Shown here piece after piece: positions 8,123 to 18,676 of a stretch of 48,144 nt of DNA. How positions within the stretch are numbered: position 1 is the stretch's first letter; each line of letters begins with the position of its first letter. Under the pieces are notes generated by a model. It saw nothing but the letters and a program-made list of their open reading frames with translations. It ran no database searches and was not told where the DNA came from. This DNA is from Flavobacteriaceae bacterium (GTDB lineage Bacteria; Bacteroidota; Bacteroidia; Flavobacteriales; Flavobacteriaceae), in the NCBI GenBank assembly GCA_030828565.1, contig JAURCF010000002.1, forward strand, positions 1-48,144, read 5' to 3'. A program made the position numbers and the translations under genes.

Positions 8123-10540
8123 TTATGAACCACACATCAAGCAATCATCGTCTTCGCTTTCACGCGATTTGGCAAGCATTTCCTTCAGCTCATTGGGTGT
8201 TAAGGGCTCCACAGGAATCCCTGCAGGCTGCACTTTCCCAACAGTTGGACTGGGCTGCTGAATTTCCTTTTTCTTTTGAGTCAAGGTAAATTTAATCGCA
8301 TCCACAGCCGACTTGGTTCTCAAATAATACATTCCGGTTTTAAGACCTGATTTCCATGCATAAAAATGCATTGAAGTCAATTTTGCCATGGTAGCTCCCT
8401 CCATAAACAAATTCAAAGATTGTGACTGATCGATAAAATATCCTCTATGACGAGACATATCAATAATGTCTTTCATACTCAGTTCCCAAACTGTTTTGTA
8501 CAATTCCTTGATATCGTCAGGGATAGATTCTATTCCTTGAACGGATCCATTGGCACGCATCAATTCTTGTTTCACATCTTCGTTCCAAAGCCCTAAATTA
8601 ACAAGGTCTTCCAACAAGTGCTTGTTTACTACAATAAACTCTCCTGATAACACTCTCCGTGTATAAATATTGGAAGTATAGGGTTCAAAGCATTCATTAT
8701 TTCCTAGAATTTGTGAGGTAGAAGCCGTAGGCATCGGTGCCACTAACAAGGAGTTTCTGACTCCATGCTTAAGGACCGATTTTCTCAACTTAGCCCAGTC
8801 CCAACGACCGCTCAATTCTTCGTCCTTAATTCCCCACATATTGTGTTGAAATTCTCCTTTTGACATAGGAGAACCTTTGAATGTCTCATAGGGTCCGTCT
8901 GCTTTGGCCTCTTCAACAGAAGCAGTTACAGCGGCAAAATAAAGGGTTTCAAATATTTCTTGGTTCAGTTTTTTGGCTTCATCTGAAGTAAAAGGCAAAC
9001 GAAGTTTGATAAAAGCATCTGCAAGTCCTTGCACACCCAAACCTACTGGGCGGTGTCTGAAATTGGAATTTTCCGCTTCTTTAACTGGATAATAATTTCG
9101 ATCAATAACTCGATTCAGGTTTTTGGTTACTTGTTTGGTAACCTTAAACAATTGCTGGTGATCAAAAGCATTATCTTTAATAAACATAGGCAATGCAATA
9201 GAAGCCAAATTACAAACTGCTACTTCATCCTCGGAAGTATATTCTAGGATTTCTGTACACAAATTGGAGGAGCGAATGGTTCCTAAATTTTGTTGGTTTG
9301 ATTTTCGATTCGCTGCGTCCTTGTATAACATGTAAGGAGTTCCTGTTTCAATTTGAGATTCTAGTATTTTATCCCAAAGTTCACGTGCCTTTATGGTCTT
9401 TCTTCCACGGCCTTCTTTCTCATAATTTGTGTACATTTTTTCGAATGCTTCACCATGACAATCATACAACCCTGGGCATTCGTTGGGGCACATTAAAGTC
9501 CACTTGTCATCTTCTTCAACACGTTTCATAAACAAATCCGAAATCCACATGGCGTAAAACAAATCTCTTGCCCGCATTTCTTCTTTTCCATGATTCTTTT
9601 TAAGCTCTAAAAAGTCGAAGATATCAGCGTGCCAAGGCTCCATATAAATTGCAAATGACCCTTTGCGTTTTCCTCCTCCTTGATCTACATATCGTGCCGT
9701 GTCATTAAACACTCGAAGCATCGGAACAATTCCATTGGAAGTTCCGTTAGTCCCAGAAATATAGGATCCTGTAGCGCGGATATTATGAATAGACAACCCT
9801 ATACCTCCGGCTGATTGCGAAATTTTGGCCGTTTGCTTTAGGGTATCATAAATTCCATCAATGCTGTCGCTTTTCATTGTCAACAGAAAGCATGACGACA
9901 TTTGAGGTTTTGGAGTTCCCGAATTAAATAAGGTTGGCGTTGCGTGGGTAAAGTATTTTTTAGACATCATGTGATAGGTCTCAATAGCCGCATCAACATC
10001 ATTGAGGTGAATTCCTATCGAAACACGCATCAACATATGCTGGGGACGCTCTACAATGTTACCGTTGAGTTTGAGTAAATAGGATCTTTCTAATGTTTTA
10101 AAACCAAAATAGTCATAATTAAAATCACGATTGTAAATGATTGTTGAGTCTAACAATTCGGCATTATCATCAATGACTTTTTTGACCTCATCAGAAAGCA
10201 AGGGAGCGTCTTTTCCAGTTCGTGGATTGACATATTGATGCAAATCCGTCATCGTTTCGCTGAATGATTTTTTAGTGTTTTTGTGAAGATTGGAAACCGA
10301 AATTCGAGCCGCTAATTGAGCAAAGTCAGGATGCGTAGTGGTCATAGTTGCAGCAATTTCTGCCGCCAAATTGTCCAATTCCGATGTCGTTACTCCATCA
10401 TAAAGTCCTTCAATAACACGAACAGCTACCTTTACTGGGTCTACTAAATCGTTCAATCCATAACACAACTTTTTAATTCGAGCCGTTATTTTATCAAACA
10501 TCATTGGCTCTTTGTGACCGTCTCTTTTTACTACATACAT
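8123..10540 (-). CDS. nrdA: Ribonucleoside-diphosphate reductase, class I alpha subunit (ATP-cone at N-terminus)
   Basis: N-terminal ATP-cone ([20 protein letters not shown]), [43 protein letters not shown]-terminal DCLMCGS redox cysteines. Confidence 0.97.
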   Translation of the reverse strand: MYVVKRDGHKEPMMFDKITARIKKLCYGLNDLVDPVKVAVRVIEGLYDGVTTSELDNLAAEIAATMTTTHPDFAQLAARISVSNLHKNTKKSFSETMTDLHQYVNPRTGKDAPLLSDEVKKVIDDNAELLDSTIIYNRDFNYDYFGFKTLERSYLLKLNGNIVERPQHMLMRVSIGIHLNDVDAAIETYHMMSKKYFTHATPTLFNSGTPKPQMSSCFLLTMKSDSIDGIYDTLKQTAKISQSAGGIGLSIHNIRATGSYISGTNGTSNGIVPMLRVFNDTARYVDQGGGKRKGSFAIYMEPWHADIFDFLELKKNHGKEEMRARDLFYAMWISDLFMKRVEEDDKWTLMCPNECPGLYDCHGEAFEKMYTNYEKEGRGRKTIKARELWDKILESQIETGTPYMLYKDAANRKSNQQNLGTIRSSNLCTEILEYTSEDEVAVCNLASIALPMFIKDNAFDHQQLFKVTKQVTKNLNRVIDRNYYPVKEAENSNFRHRPVGLGVQGLADAFIKLRLPFTSDEAKKLNQEIFETLYFAAVTASVEEAKADGPYETFKGSPMSKGEFQHNMWGIKDEELSGRWDWAKLRKSVLKHGVRNSLLVAPMPTASTSQILGNNECFEPYTSNIYTRRVLSGEFIVVNKHLLEDLVNLGLWNEDVKQELMRANGSVQGIESIPDDIKELYKTVWELSMKDIIDMSRHRGYFIDQSQSLNLFMEGATMAKLTSMHFYAWKSGLKTGMYYLRTKSAVDAIKFTLTQKKKEIQQPSPTVGKVQPAGIPVEPLTPNELKEMLAKSRESEDDDCLMCGS

Positions 10541-10582
10541 GAATTTCTAGTTTTTATTTTGGTTAATGAAGCCTCTCGCCCT

Positions 10583-10605
10583 ATCAAACAAAAAGTGTGT
10601 TTGAT
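10583..10605 (-). other. Inverted repeat in the nrdB-nrdA intercistronic spacer
   Basis: ATCAAACA-AAAAGTG-TGTTTGAT 8-bp perfect stem. Confidence 0.4.
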
Positions 10606-10654
10606 TTGAGAAAAAAGCTTTATAATTAGGTGACGACAAGCGTCTAGTTATTGT

Positions 10655-11632
10655 TTAAAAATCAGCGTCGGTACTAAATTTAGCCGACTGGGTATCATTG
10701 TTAAGTACACCCGCTTTTTGATATTCCGATACTCGTTTTTCAAAGAAATTGGTTTTTCCTTGCAAGGAGATCATATCCATAAAGTCAAAAGGATTTGTAG
10801 CATTGTATTCTTTTTCACACTCGAGTTCAACCAACAATCGGTCAGTAACAAACTCCAAATATTGGGTCATTAGGTTTGCATTCATACCAATCAAACTTAC
10901 AGGAAGTGATTCAGTAACAAATTCTCTTTCAATAGTAAGCGCATCTATAATAATTTCGCGAATTCTTTCTTTTGAAACTCGGTTAACGAGGTGGTTGTTA
11001 TGAAGGTGGACTGCAAAATCACAGTGAACGCCCTCATCTCTAGAAATCAACTCGTTAGAAAACGTAAGTCCGGGCATAAGTCCTCGTTTTTTTAACCAAT
11101 AAATAGAACAGAAAGCTCCAGAAAAAAAGATTCCTTCAACGGCTGCAAAAGCAATAAGTCGTTCGGCAAACGAATCCGATTCTATCCATTTTAGCGCCCA
11201 ATCGGCTTTCTTTTTAATAGCTGGAAATACTTCAATAGCCTGAAACAATTCGTTTTTTTCGGCCTCATCTTTTACGTATGTGTCGATCAAAAGAGAATAG
11301 GTCTCCGAATGAATATTTTCCATCATGATTTGAAATCCGTAGAAAAATTTAGCTTCTGAATACTGAACTTCGTTCACGAAGTTCTCAGCTAGATTTTCAT
11401 TGACAATTCCATCAGATGCAGCAAAAAATGCAAGAATGTGTTTGACGAAATACTTTTCGTCCTCATTCAGCTTTTCATTCCAATCGCTAAGATCTTGTTG
11501 CAAGTCAATTTCTTCTGCAGTCCAAAAACTTGCTTCCATTTTTTTGTACCAATCCCAAATATCGTGATGTTCAATTGGAAATATAACAAAACGATTCTTG
11601 TTTTCTTGAAGGATGGGTTCGATTGCAGACAT
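10655..11632 (-). CDS. nrdB: Ribonucleoside-diphosphate reductase, class I beta subunit
   Basis: Diiron motifs: [95 protein letters not shown]. Confidence 0.97.
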   Translation of the reverse strand: MSAIEPILQENKNRFVIFPIEHHDIWDWYKKMEASFWTAEEIDLQQDLSDWNEKLNEDEKYFVKHILAFFAASDGIVNENLAENFVNEVQYSEAKFFYGFQIMMENIHSETYSLLIDTYVKDEAEKNELFQAIEVFPAIKKKADWALKWIESDSFAERLIAFAAVEGIFFSGAFCSIYWLKKRGLMPGLTFSNELISRDEGVHCDFAVHLHNNHLVNRVSKERIREIIIDALTIEREFVTESLPVSLIGMNANLMTQYLEFVTDRLLVELECEKEYNATNPFDFMDMISLQGKTNFFEKRVSEYQKAGVLNNDTQSAKFSTDADF

Positions 11633-11720
11633 GTTTTATGTTTTAAAAATTAGTGTTGTAAATAAAATCATTTGGAGTTCTACAAAGATTTCAAAATGTT
11701 TGGAAAAATAAAAGGGGTAC

Positions 11721-11729
11721 TTATCCACA
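11721..11729 (+). promoter_or_regulatory. Exact-consensus DnaA-box-like 9-mer TTATCCACA upstream of nrdB
   Basis: TTATCCACA matches the canonical DnaA box; located ~90 bp upstream of the nrdB start. Confidence 0.35.
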
Positions 11730-11781
11730 AAGGGAGTTAGTTTTTAACAATTACTCGGTTTTTTCCTACGTCTTCTCTTTT

Positions 11782-11796
11782 TTGCGAAATTCGCAA
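11782..11796. promoter_or_regulatory. Perfect 7-1-7 palindrome TTGCGAA-A-TTCGCAA in the nrdB upstream region
   Basis: Direct inspection; lies between DUF3109 and nrdB. Confidence 0.35.
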
Positions 11797-11887
11797 TTGT
11801 TTGTTTATCAGGTTTTTATGTTGATTTTTTTTCGTGTAACTCCTATAGACACTGAAAACATCAGCTAAACGTTAGCAGACAAAAAAA

Positions 11888-12460
11888 TTAGCTGTCGTGG
11901 TATTGTTTTGCAATTTCCTCTAAAGAGGCATACCAGTCGCTTCCAAATTTTCGAATCAAGGCTTCTTTAACAAATTGATACAACGGAACTTGCAGAGACG
12001 CACCCAAAGAGCAGGCATCGTCACAAATTTGCCAAGCATGATAATTTACCGCCGTGAACTCTGAGTATTTTTGAACTCGAATAGGGTACAAATGACACGA
12101 AATGGGTTTTTTCCATTCAATGGCTTTATCGTTATAGGCTTGCTCAATCCCACAACAAAGAACGCCTTTGGAATTGTAAGTGACATAAGCACACTCCTTA
12201 TCATTTACAAGTGGGGTTTCCCAGTCGCCATCTTCACCTTTAATAAAAGTGCCTTGAGCGTCGATAGCGGCAATTCCTTCGGGTCGAAGATAAGGGCGAA
12301 TGGCTTTGTGTTGGGATTCCAGTATAGCGGTTTCTTCTTCCTCTAAAGGAGCGCCGGCAGTACCTTCTATGCAACAAGCTCCTTTACAAGCCGACAGATT
12401 ACAAACAAATTCTTGTTCTAATATCTGCTCCGATACAATGGTTTTCCCTAAGTGAAACAT
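11888..12460 (-). CDS. DUF3109 family protein (cysteine-rich, probable metal-binding)
   Basis: FVCNLSACKGACCIEGTAGAPLEEEE, CAYV..GVLCCGIEQAY, KPISCHLYPIRV cysteine pattern. Confidence 0.85.
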   Translation of the reverse strand: MFHLGKTIVSEQILEQEFVCNLSACKGACCIEGTAGAPLEEEETAILESQHKAIRPYLRPEGIAAIDAQGTFIKGEDGDWETPLVNDKECAYVTYNSKGVLCCGIEQAYNDKAIEWKKPISCHLYPIRVQKYSEFTAVNYHAWQICDDACSLGASLQVPLYQFVKEALIRKFGSDWYASLEEIAKQYHDS

Positions 12461-12566
12461 CCCGCAAAAATAGGGATTTAAAATGGTAAAAACGGAACTG
12501 AAAATTTAGGAGTAAAAAAAAACAACTGATTAAAATTAAATTATCTTTGCTTGGTTATTTAATGAA

Positions 12567-13142
12567 ATGATTGTGATGAATTTTAAAGAAATATTTACAG
12601 CAGGAATGGTTCTTTTTGCAGTTATTGATATTGTGGGGAGTGTACCTATAATTATTAGTTTGCGAAAAAAAGTAGGCCATATTCAATCGGGCAAAGCCTC
12701 TTTGGTAGCTTGCATCATTATGATTTCCTTTTTGTTTATAGGCGAAGAAATTCTCGGATTGATTGGTATAGATGTAAATTCTTTTGCGGTTGCAGGAGCC
12801 TTGGTAATATTGTTTTTAGCATTAGAAATGGTTTTGGGGGTTTCGTTATTTAAAGAAGAAAGTCCCGCATCAGCATCTGTAGTTCCTATTGCCTTTCCTC
12901 TGATTGCTGGAGCAGGAACCCTTACTTCTTTGTTGTCGCTCCGTGCAGAATATGAACTTATCAATATCATCATTGCTATTGTATTCAATATTGTTATTGT
13001 TTATGCAGTACTAAAATCTTCCAAACGAATCGAAAGTGCTTTGGGAGCCTCAGGAATTGCAATTATTCGAAAGATTTTTGGCATCGTTTTATTGGCTATT
13101 GCTGTAAAGCTATTTGCCGGGAATATTCAAGAACTATTGTAA
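12567..13142 (+). CDS. MarC family integral membrane protein
   Basis: Six TM segments; FAVIDIVGSVPIIISL, ..PIAFPLIAGAGTLTSLLSLRAEY. A TAtcTTTG -7 motif lies at 12542-12549. Confidence 0.88.
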   Translation: MIVMNFKEIFTAGMVLFAVIDIVGSVPIIISLRKKVGHIQSGKASLVACIIMISFLFIGEEILGLIGIDVNSFAVAGALVILFLALEMVLGVSLFKEESPASASVVPIAFPLIAGAGTLTSLLSLRAEYELINIIIAIVFNIVIVYAVLKSSKRIESALGASGIAIIRKIFGIVLLAIAVKLFAGNIQELL

Positions 13143-13152
13143 CTTTTTTTAG

Positions 13153-13350
13153 ATGAAAACACTGATTTATACACTATTGATTTTGAGCGTTTCTTTGTTA
13201 ATTTTTAACGCTACCCAATTAAATTTTAATGACGTTTTGGAAGGGCAAAGTAAAATTGCTATAATTGGGATTTTGGCAAGTTTGTGTAGTATATTGCTTT
13301 TGTGGATTTTATTAGTTTCTAAAAAAATAAAAGAAAAAACAAAACAATAA
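13153..13350 (+). CDS. Small two-TM membrane protein, unknown function
   Basis: 65-aa ORF with two hydrophobic helices, 10 bp after marC-like gene. Confidence 0.6.
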   Translation: MKTLIYTLLILSVSLLIFNATQLNFNDVLEGQSKIAIIGILASLCSILLLWILLVSKKIKEKTKQ

Positions 13351-13357
13351 TACGGTA

Positions 13358-13780
13358 CTACAATTCTGAAAGATGTGTCAATTCAATTCCAGCTTGGGAT
13401 AAAAACTCCAATCCCGTTGCGTCTTTGTATTTTTTGTGATACACAACCCGCCGGATTCCTGCTTGATGGATTAATTTGCTACACTCTTTGCATGGAGACA
13501 GCGTAATATACAATGTTGCATCTTGACAAGATTGTGTGGATGCTGCCACTTTCATAATGGCATTCGCTTCAGCATGAAGAACATACCATTTGGTATAATG
13601 ATTTTCATCTTCACATACGTTTTCAAAACCAGAAGGCGTTCCGTTGTATCCGTCGGAAATAATCATACGATCTTTTACAATCAAGGCGCCTACTTTTTTT
13701 CGTTCACAATAGGAAAGTTTTGCCCACTCTAGCGCCATTTTTAAATACGCTCGATCGTATTTGAGCTGTTTTTCATCCAT
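13358..13780 (-). CDS. dCMP/cytidine deaminase family protein
   Basis: Zn-deaminase motif HAEANAIMKVA...LSPCKECSKLIHQAGIRRVVY. Confidence 0.93.
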   Translation of the reverse strand: MDEKQLKYDRAYLKMALEWAKLSYCERKKVGALIVKDRMIISDGYNGTPSGFENVCEDENHYTKWYVLHAEANAIMKVAASTQSCQDATLYITLSPCKECSKLIHQAGIRRVVYHKKYKDATGLEFLSQAGIELTHLSEL

Positions 13781-13782
13781 CC

Positions 13783-14367
13783 TTAGGAAAGTGTTGCGTT
13801 AATAATCATAGGTAAAACTACTCCAAAAACAATTGCAGAGCCTATCAAAATAAAATCGCGACGAGACACTTTAAACAATCCAACAATAATAAATGATATT
13901 AAAAAAACAACAAACCCTATGATCAGTTGAGCCAACTCTACTCCCAAAGCAAATTCAATCAAAGGAAGCAACTTAGAAGACAAAGAGCTGGTGATTTGTT
14001 TGAAATAACTTGAAAACCCAAGTCCATGAATCAATCCAAAAAATAAAGCCGAAATAACAGAAACAATAAACGTTTGGTCAGAGCCTGCTCGACGTGCCGT
14101 GAGCATGTTGTACAAAGCAGTAACCATTATAGTGACTACAATCAAGTATTCTATCCAAGATGAAGAAACTCTAACAACACCATAAACAGAAAGCGCCAAT
14201 GAAATACTATGGCCAATGGTAAATACAGTAATTAACCAAATAAGATTCCTCCATTGTTTGGATGCATAAGGCAAGCATAGCACTACCAAAAATAGTAAAT
14301 GATCTAGGGCGTTCCAATCCAAAATATGGTACAATCCTAATTTGGAATAAAATAAAAACTCATTCAT
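13783..14367 (-). CDS. HupE/UreJ-like membrane protein
   Basis: LGLYHILDWNALDHLLFLVVL...TIGHSISLALS...GLIHGLGFSSYF: HupE/UreJ_2-type motifs. Confidence 0.85.
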   Translation of the reverse strand: MNEFLFYSKLGLYHILDWNALDHLLFLVVLCLPYASKQWRNLIWLITVFTIGHSISLALSVYGVVRVSSSWIEYLIVVTIMVTALYNMLTARRAGSDQTFIVSVISALFFGLIHGLGFSSYFKQITSSLSSKLLPLIEFALGVELAQLIIGFVVFLISFIIVGLFKVSRRDFILIGSAIVFGVVLPMIINATLS

Positions 14368-14403
14368 CGTTTTTGTGTTTCAGTCAAACTTACAAAAAAA
14401 GCA

Positions 14404-15129
14404 CTAGAATCCACGTTCTCGTTTAATTTGTTCATAGGCTTTTTGAATTTGTTGGAATTTTTCTTGAGCACCTCTTACATAGGCTTCTCCCAAATGTTGT
14501 ACTTTATCGGGGTGGTGTTTTTTTGCTAAATTTCGATACGCTTTTTTGATAGTCTCATCGGGGGCACTTCGATCTACTTCTAAAATTTTATAGGCACTCC
14601 CCACTTCTTTAACAAACATGGCTTTGATGCTATTAAAGTCCAGCATACTAATTCGAAGATAATTGGAAAATGTATTTAGTTTTTGAAGTTCTTGTTCTGA
14701 AATCTTGCCGTCTGCATTGGCAATCCCAAACAGAAAATGAAGCAGTTGTAACCGAATTTCGTAACGGGCAAACTGAACAAAAAAGTTGCAGATTTCTGTA
14801 GCAGAAATTTGTTCTTTATCCATTTGTTCGTTAAATACCTTAAAAACCGCGTTGGCTCGCTCTTTCCCATATGCCGAAACAAAATAATTTCGCACGAAGT
14901 CCAACTCTTGTTGTAGCACTTTTCCATCGGCTTTAATAATTAGCGAAGCAAGTGCTAAGAGTTTCAGCTCGAAATCTTGAGGCGTTATTTTGGAGCGTTG
15001 CCAGGTGTCAAAACCCCGTCTTTGATTTCCATTTTGAAACCCTTCAAAAAGACTTCCCATAAAATATCCCAAGACAGCTCCTGGTATACGAAAAAGGAAA
15101 TATCCAATAATGGCCGCAATCCATTTCAT
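14404..15129 (-). CDS. TerB-like plus DnaJ-domain co-chaperone (DjlA-like)
   Basis: Glycine-rich N-terminal TM, central TerB-like helical domain, C-terminal J-domain YKILEVDRSAPDETIKKAYRNLAKKHHPDKV. Confidence 0.9.
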   Translation of the reverse strand: MKWIAAIIGYFLFRIPGAVLGYFMGSLFEGFQNGNQRRGFDTWQRSKITPQDFELKLLALASLIIKADGKVLQQELDFVRNYFVSAYGKERANAVFKVFNEQMDKEQISATEICNFFVQFARYEIRLQLLHFLFGIANADGKISEQELQKLNTFSNYLRISMLDFNSIKAMFVKEVGSAYKILEVDRSAPDETIKKAYRNLAKKHHPDKVQHLGEAYVRGAQEKFQQIQKAYEQIKRERGF

Positions 15130-15234
15130 TTGAGTCTGTTTTTAGGGAGGCTAAGTTAAAAAATGTTTTCCTTTAGAACGAAGCTTATTTTTGAATCTTT
15201 AGTATCTTTGCTGTTCAAAATTAAACGTTTTATT

Positions 15235-15645
15235 ATGTATCCACCAGAACTTGTACAACCAATGCGAGAAGAACTTACCTCCATTGGATTTGAAGAAATT
15301 GTAACTTCAGCGGATGTTGAATCAGCAATACAAAACGAAGGAACTGCGTTGGTCGTGGTAAATTCTGTTTGTGGTTGTGCTGCAGCCAACGCCCGACCCG
15401 GAGCAAAAATGTCATTAGATAATGACAAAAAACCCAACCGATTAATCACTGTTTTCGCTGGGGTCGATAAAGAAGCAACCGATGCCGCTCGTGGCTTTAT
15501 GGTTCCATTTCCTCCTTCATCGCCTAGTATGGCGTTGTTTAAAAATGGGGAGTTGGTTCATATGCTAGAACGCCATCACATCGAGGGAAGACCTGCAGAG
15601 CTTATTGCAGAGAACCTCAAAGATGCCTTCAACGAACACTGTTAA
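15235..15645 (+). CDS. BrxA/BrxB family bacilliredoxin
   Basis: MYPPELVQPMREELTSIGFEE...VVNSVCGCAAANARPGAK (CGC motif). Start moved from 15163 to ATG 15235. Confidence 0.93.
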   Translation: MYPPELVQPMREELTSIGFEEIVTSADVESAIQNEGTALVVVNSVCGCAAANARPGAKMSLDNDKKPNRLITVFAGVDKEATDAARGFMVPFPPSSPSMALFKNGELVHMLERHHIEGRPAELIAENLKDAFNEHC

Positions 15646-15650
15646 TTGAC

Positions 15651-15674
15651 AACCCTCTTATGGAGGGTTTTTTT
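15651..15674 (+). terminator. Hairpin plus U-tract abutting the plsC start codon
   Basis: AACCCTC-TTATG-GAGGGTT plus TTTTTTT ending 1 nt before ATG 15676. Confidence 0.75.
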
Positions 15675-15675
15675 A

Positions 15676-16404
15676 ATGAAAAAAATAGTCGCATACCCGC
15701 TCTCGTTTTGCTTTTATTTCCTGTTTGGGCTTGTGCTTTGTTTTTTTCATCCCATTCTTTGGGTAGGATATAAAATTTCGCCCAACTCATTGGATCGCTG
15801 TGTCAGCGTTTTGAACCTCTTTCTAATTCGATTGCTTCTTGTTTTAGGAATTCGCGTTTCTATTGAAAAACCTTCTTTAGAAAAAAACAGGCCCTACATC
15901 ATTGTTGCCAATCATCAAAGCACTTTTGATATTCCTCCCATTTTGTGGTTCCTAAGAGACTTGCATCCCAAGTTTATAAGCAAAAAGGAACTCGGAAAAG
16001 GCATTCCAAGCGTTTCCTTTAATCTGCGTTATGGAGGATCGGTTCTTATCGATCGTAAAGATTCTATACAATCTATTAAAGCCATTCGAAATTTTGCAGT
16101 GGCTACCTATTCAAAGGGGCATTCTGCTGTTATTTTTCCTGAAGGAACGCGAAGTAAAAATGGAAGAGCGAAGAGTTTTAGACCCAGTGGTTTGAAAGTT
16201 TTATTGAAACACATGCCCAATGCTCTTGTGCTTCCAATAACTATCAATCATTCCTGGAAAACAATGCAATACGGAAGTTTTCCTATGGGGATATGCGCAC
16301 ATATTCAACTTAAAGTTCATGCGCCCGTTGCCACAAAAGATATCGCAGTAAATGAAGTAATCGAAGCCGTGGAAAAAACAATAAAAGGGAGTATTGTTGC
16401 CTAA
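15676..16404 (+). CDS. plsC: 1-acyl-sn-glycerol-3-phosphate acyltransferase (PlsC-like)
   Basis: NHQSTFDIPP (NHX4D) and FPEGTRSKNGRAKSFRPSG motifs. Confidence 0.9.
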   Translation: MKKIVAYPLSFCFYFLFGLVLCFFHPILWVGYKISPNSLDRCVSVLNLFLIRLLLVLGIRVSIEKPSLEKNRPYIIVANHQSTFDIPPILWFLRDLHPKFISKKELGKGIPSVSFNLRYGGSVLIDRKDSIQSIKAIRNFAVATYSKGHSAVIFPEGTRSKNGRAKSFRPSGLKVLLKHMPNALVLPITINHSWKTMQYGSFPMGICAHIQLKVHAPVATKDIAVNEVIEAVEKTIKGSIVA

Positions 16405-17174
16405 AATTTTGGAGTCTTTTTACTCAAAAATGCTTTGGTGCCTGTGATAAAGTCATCGGAATCAAAACACGAAGAAAATGCTTCCATTTCTACTTTGTAT
16501 CCGTCAACTCCTTGAGAAAATCCAGCACGAACTGCGGCAATTGCTTTGGAGATGGCATTGGGTGAATTTTTAATTACTTTTTCTGCAATCGAAAACGACA
16601 GATTAAGGAGTTGATCGGAAGAAGTAACATGATTTACCAAGCCTACTTCCAAAGCTCGGTTGGCGTCAATCATTCCTGCGGTTAAAATCATTTCATAAGC
16701 AATTCCTTTTCCTACCAATTGCGGAAGTCGTTGTGTGCCTCCATACCCAGGAATCAACCCCAAGGTGGTCTCTGGAAGGCCCATCTTTGCATGATCGGAT
16801 GCAACTCGAATGTGACACGACATCGCCAATTCAAGACCGCCTCCAAGCGCATATCCGTTGATTGCAGCAATGACAGGTTTTTTGCTTTGCTCAAGAAAAT
16901 CAAAAACGAGTTCTTGGCCTTCTTTGGCTAAATCATACCCTTGTTGCGAATCGAAGGTGTGAAATTCTGAAATATCAGCTCCCGCAACAAATGCTTTTTC
17001 TCCGCTTCCTGTCAAAACAATAACACGAACTGCGTCGTCGTCTTGCAGTGCAGCAAAAGCCCAATGAAGCTCTGTCAATGTTTGCTTATTAAGTGCATTG
17101 AGTTTTTTGGGTCGGTTGATGGTTACCAAAGCAATTTTTTGCTTGACAGTTACTAGGAGGTTTTTGTATTTCAT
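16401..17174 (-). CDS. Enoyl-CoA hydratase/isomerase family protein
   Basis: ALVTINRPKKLNALN, AFVAGADISEF, INGYALGGGLELAMSCHIRVAS, GLPETTLGLIPGYGGTQRLPQLVG. Confidence 0.94.
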   Translation of the reverse strand: MKYKNLLVTVKQKIALVTINRPKKLNALNKQTLTELHWAFAALQDDDAVRVIVLTGSGEKAFVAGADISEFHTFDSQQGYDLAKEGQELVFDFLEQSKKPVIAAINGYALGGGLELAMSCHIRVASDHAKMGLPETTLGLIPGYGGTQRLPQLVGKGIAYEMILTAGMIDANRALEVGLVNHVTSSDQLLNLSFSIAEKVIKNSPNAISKAIAAVRAGFSQGVDGYKVEMEAFSSCFDSDDFITGTKAFLSKKTPKF

Positions 17175-17180
17175 AACGAA

Positions 17181-18629
17181 TTATATTGCCGGAAAAACAA
17201 CCCTAAAAGTGGTTTTCTTATTAGGTGTGGAAGTTAAAGTAATTGTGCCGTTATAGGTTTGAAGAATGTTTTTAACCATGGCCAGCCCTAGTCCCATACC
17301 GCTTGTTTTGGTAGTGAATTTGGGTTCGAAAATTTTATCTGTGTTTTTTTCTTCAATCCCTACTCCATTATCAATAACCTCGATCATGACGTTTTCTTTC
17401 TTTTTTTGTACTGAAACTGTAATGATTGGGTTGGGAAGATTTTCACATGCTTGTAGCGCATTTTTTACCAAATTAGTAATCACCCGAATCAACTGTGTGC
17501 GATCAAAAATAGCTCGAATTTCAGTATCGGAAGACTCAAATTGAATGTGTTTTTCATTGAAAATATCCAGTGCTAATTTGGTAATTTTTACCACGTCCAA
17601 TTGCTCGGATTGTTGAGCAGGCATTTGAGCAAAATTGGAAAATGCAGAAGCAATGGAAGTCATGGTGTCAATTTGTTGAATGAGCGTATTCGAAAAATCA
17701 TCGATTTCTTTTACGGCTGGGGGTTGATTTGAGTTGAATTTTTTTTGAAAACTTTGCACCGTTAAACGCATTGGTGTTAATGGATTTTTAATTTCGTGAG
17801 CCACCTGTTTGGCCATTTCTCTCCAAGCCTGTTCGCGTTCGCTTTTTGCTAATTTTTCTGCACTATCCTTAAGTTTGTCAACCATATTGTTGTAGGCATT
17901 CACAAGGGCCGAAATTTCTTTTCCCGATCCTGGAACATTGATTTTTTCGTTGCGTTTATTCAGACTTGTACGGGCCATTTTATAACTGATTTTTCCCAGC
18001 GATTTTGTGATGTATTTGGATACCAAAAAAGCCAAGAGTATTGCTACTAAAAACATAATAAAATACACTTGAATAAGGCGAATTAAAAACTCTCTTAGTT
18101 CCATAGAGCTGAGAGAGTCATCGTCAAAATAAGGCAAGTTTAAAATCCCAATAGGCTTAAATTTAGCATCAACAATGTAAGTATATAACGATCGGAATTG
18201 ACCTTCATCATTGATGATTTTCTCTACAAACCGCTTGTCTGAACTATTCATCAACGCAGATAAAACTTCCTTGTTCATAGTATGATCGCTCTTTTTTAAA
18301 TTAAAATCGGCTATAGAGCTTAGCACCAAATTTCCAGACAAATTGTAGATGTTGAAATTAACATTTTGAACATCCGCAATTTGATAAATTTCATTTCTAA
18401 AAATAGAATCCAAATAGGCTTCGTCGGGTGAGTACAATGTATTTTGAAGAACATAAGCGATACTGGTTTGCAATTGAATTTCTTTGCGCTCCAAACGCTG
18501 TTGATGGTATTCGTTGGACTGCTCTTGATATTGATAAATTGTTACGCCAGCAATGAGCATAGAGGCAACTAAGATCAACGAAATCATAGCCACAAAAATT
18601 CGAGTTCGAAGAGAAAATTGAGTTTTCAT
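17181..18629 (-). CDS. Sensor histidine kinase (HAMP, HisKA, HATPase)
   Basis: Two TMs, HAMP-like region, H-box MAKQVAHEIKNPLTPMRL, N-box LVKNALQAC, G-boxes DNGVGI, GMGLGLAMVKNI. Confidence 0.95.
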   Translation of the reverse strand: MKTQFSLRTRIFVAMISLILVASMLIAGVTIYQYQEQSNEYHQQRLERKEIQLQTSIAYVLQNTLYSPDEAYLDSIFRNEIYQIADVQNVNFNIYNLSGNLVLSSIADFNLKKSDHTMNKEVLSALMNSSDKRFVEKIINDEGQFRSLYTYIVDAKFKPIGILNLPYFDDDSLSSMELREFLIRLIQVYFIMFLVAILLAFLVSKYITKSLGKISYKMARTSLNKRNEKINVPGSGKEISALVNAYNNMVDKLKDSAEKLAKSEREQAWREMAKQVAHEIKNPLTPMRLTVQSFQKKFNSNQPPAVKEIDDFSNTLIQQIDTMTSIASAFSNFAQMPAQQSEQLDVVKITKLALDIFNEKHIQFESSDTEIRAIFDRTQLIRVITNLVKNALQACENLPNPIITVSVQKKKENVMIEVIDNGVGIEEKNTDKIFEPKFTTKTSGMGLGLAMVKNILQTYNGTITLTSTPNKKTTFRVVFPAI

Positions 18630-18676
18630 CTACAGGATTTATGTAAAGATACTAAAAGTTAAAGGGCTCTTTAAAT

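Noticed and set aside
8013-8261. 82-aa ORF bridging PiT 3' end and nrdA 3' end
   Set aside because: Crosses the bidirectional terminator 8071-8104 and overlaps both real genes.
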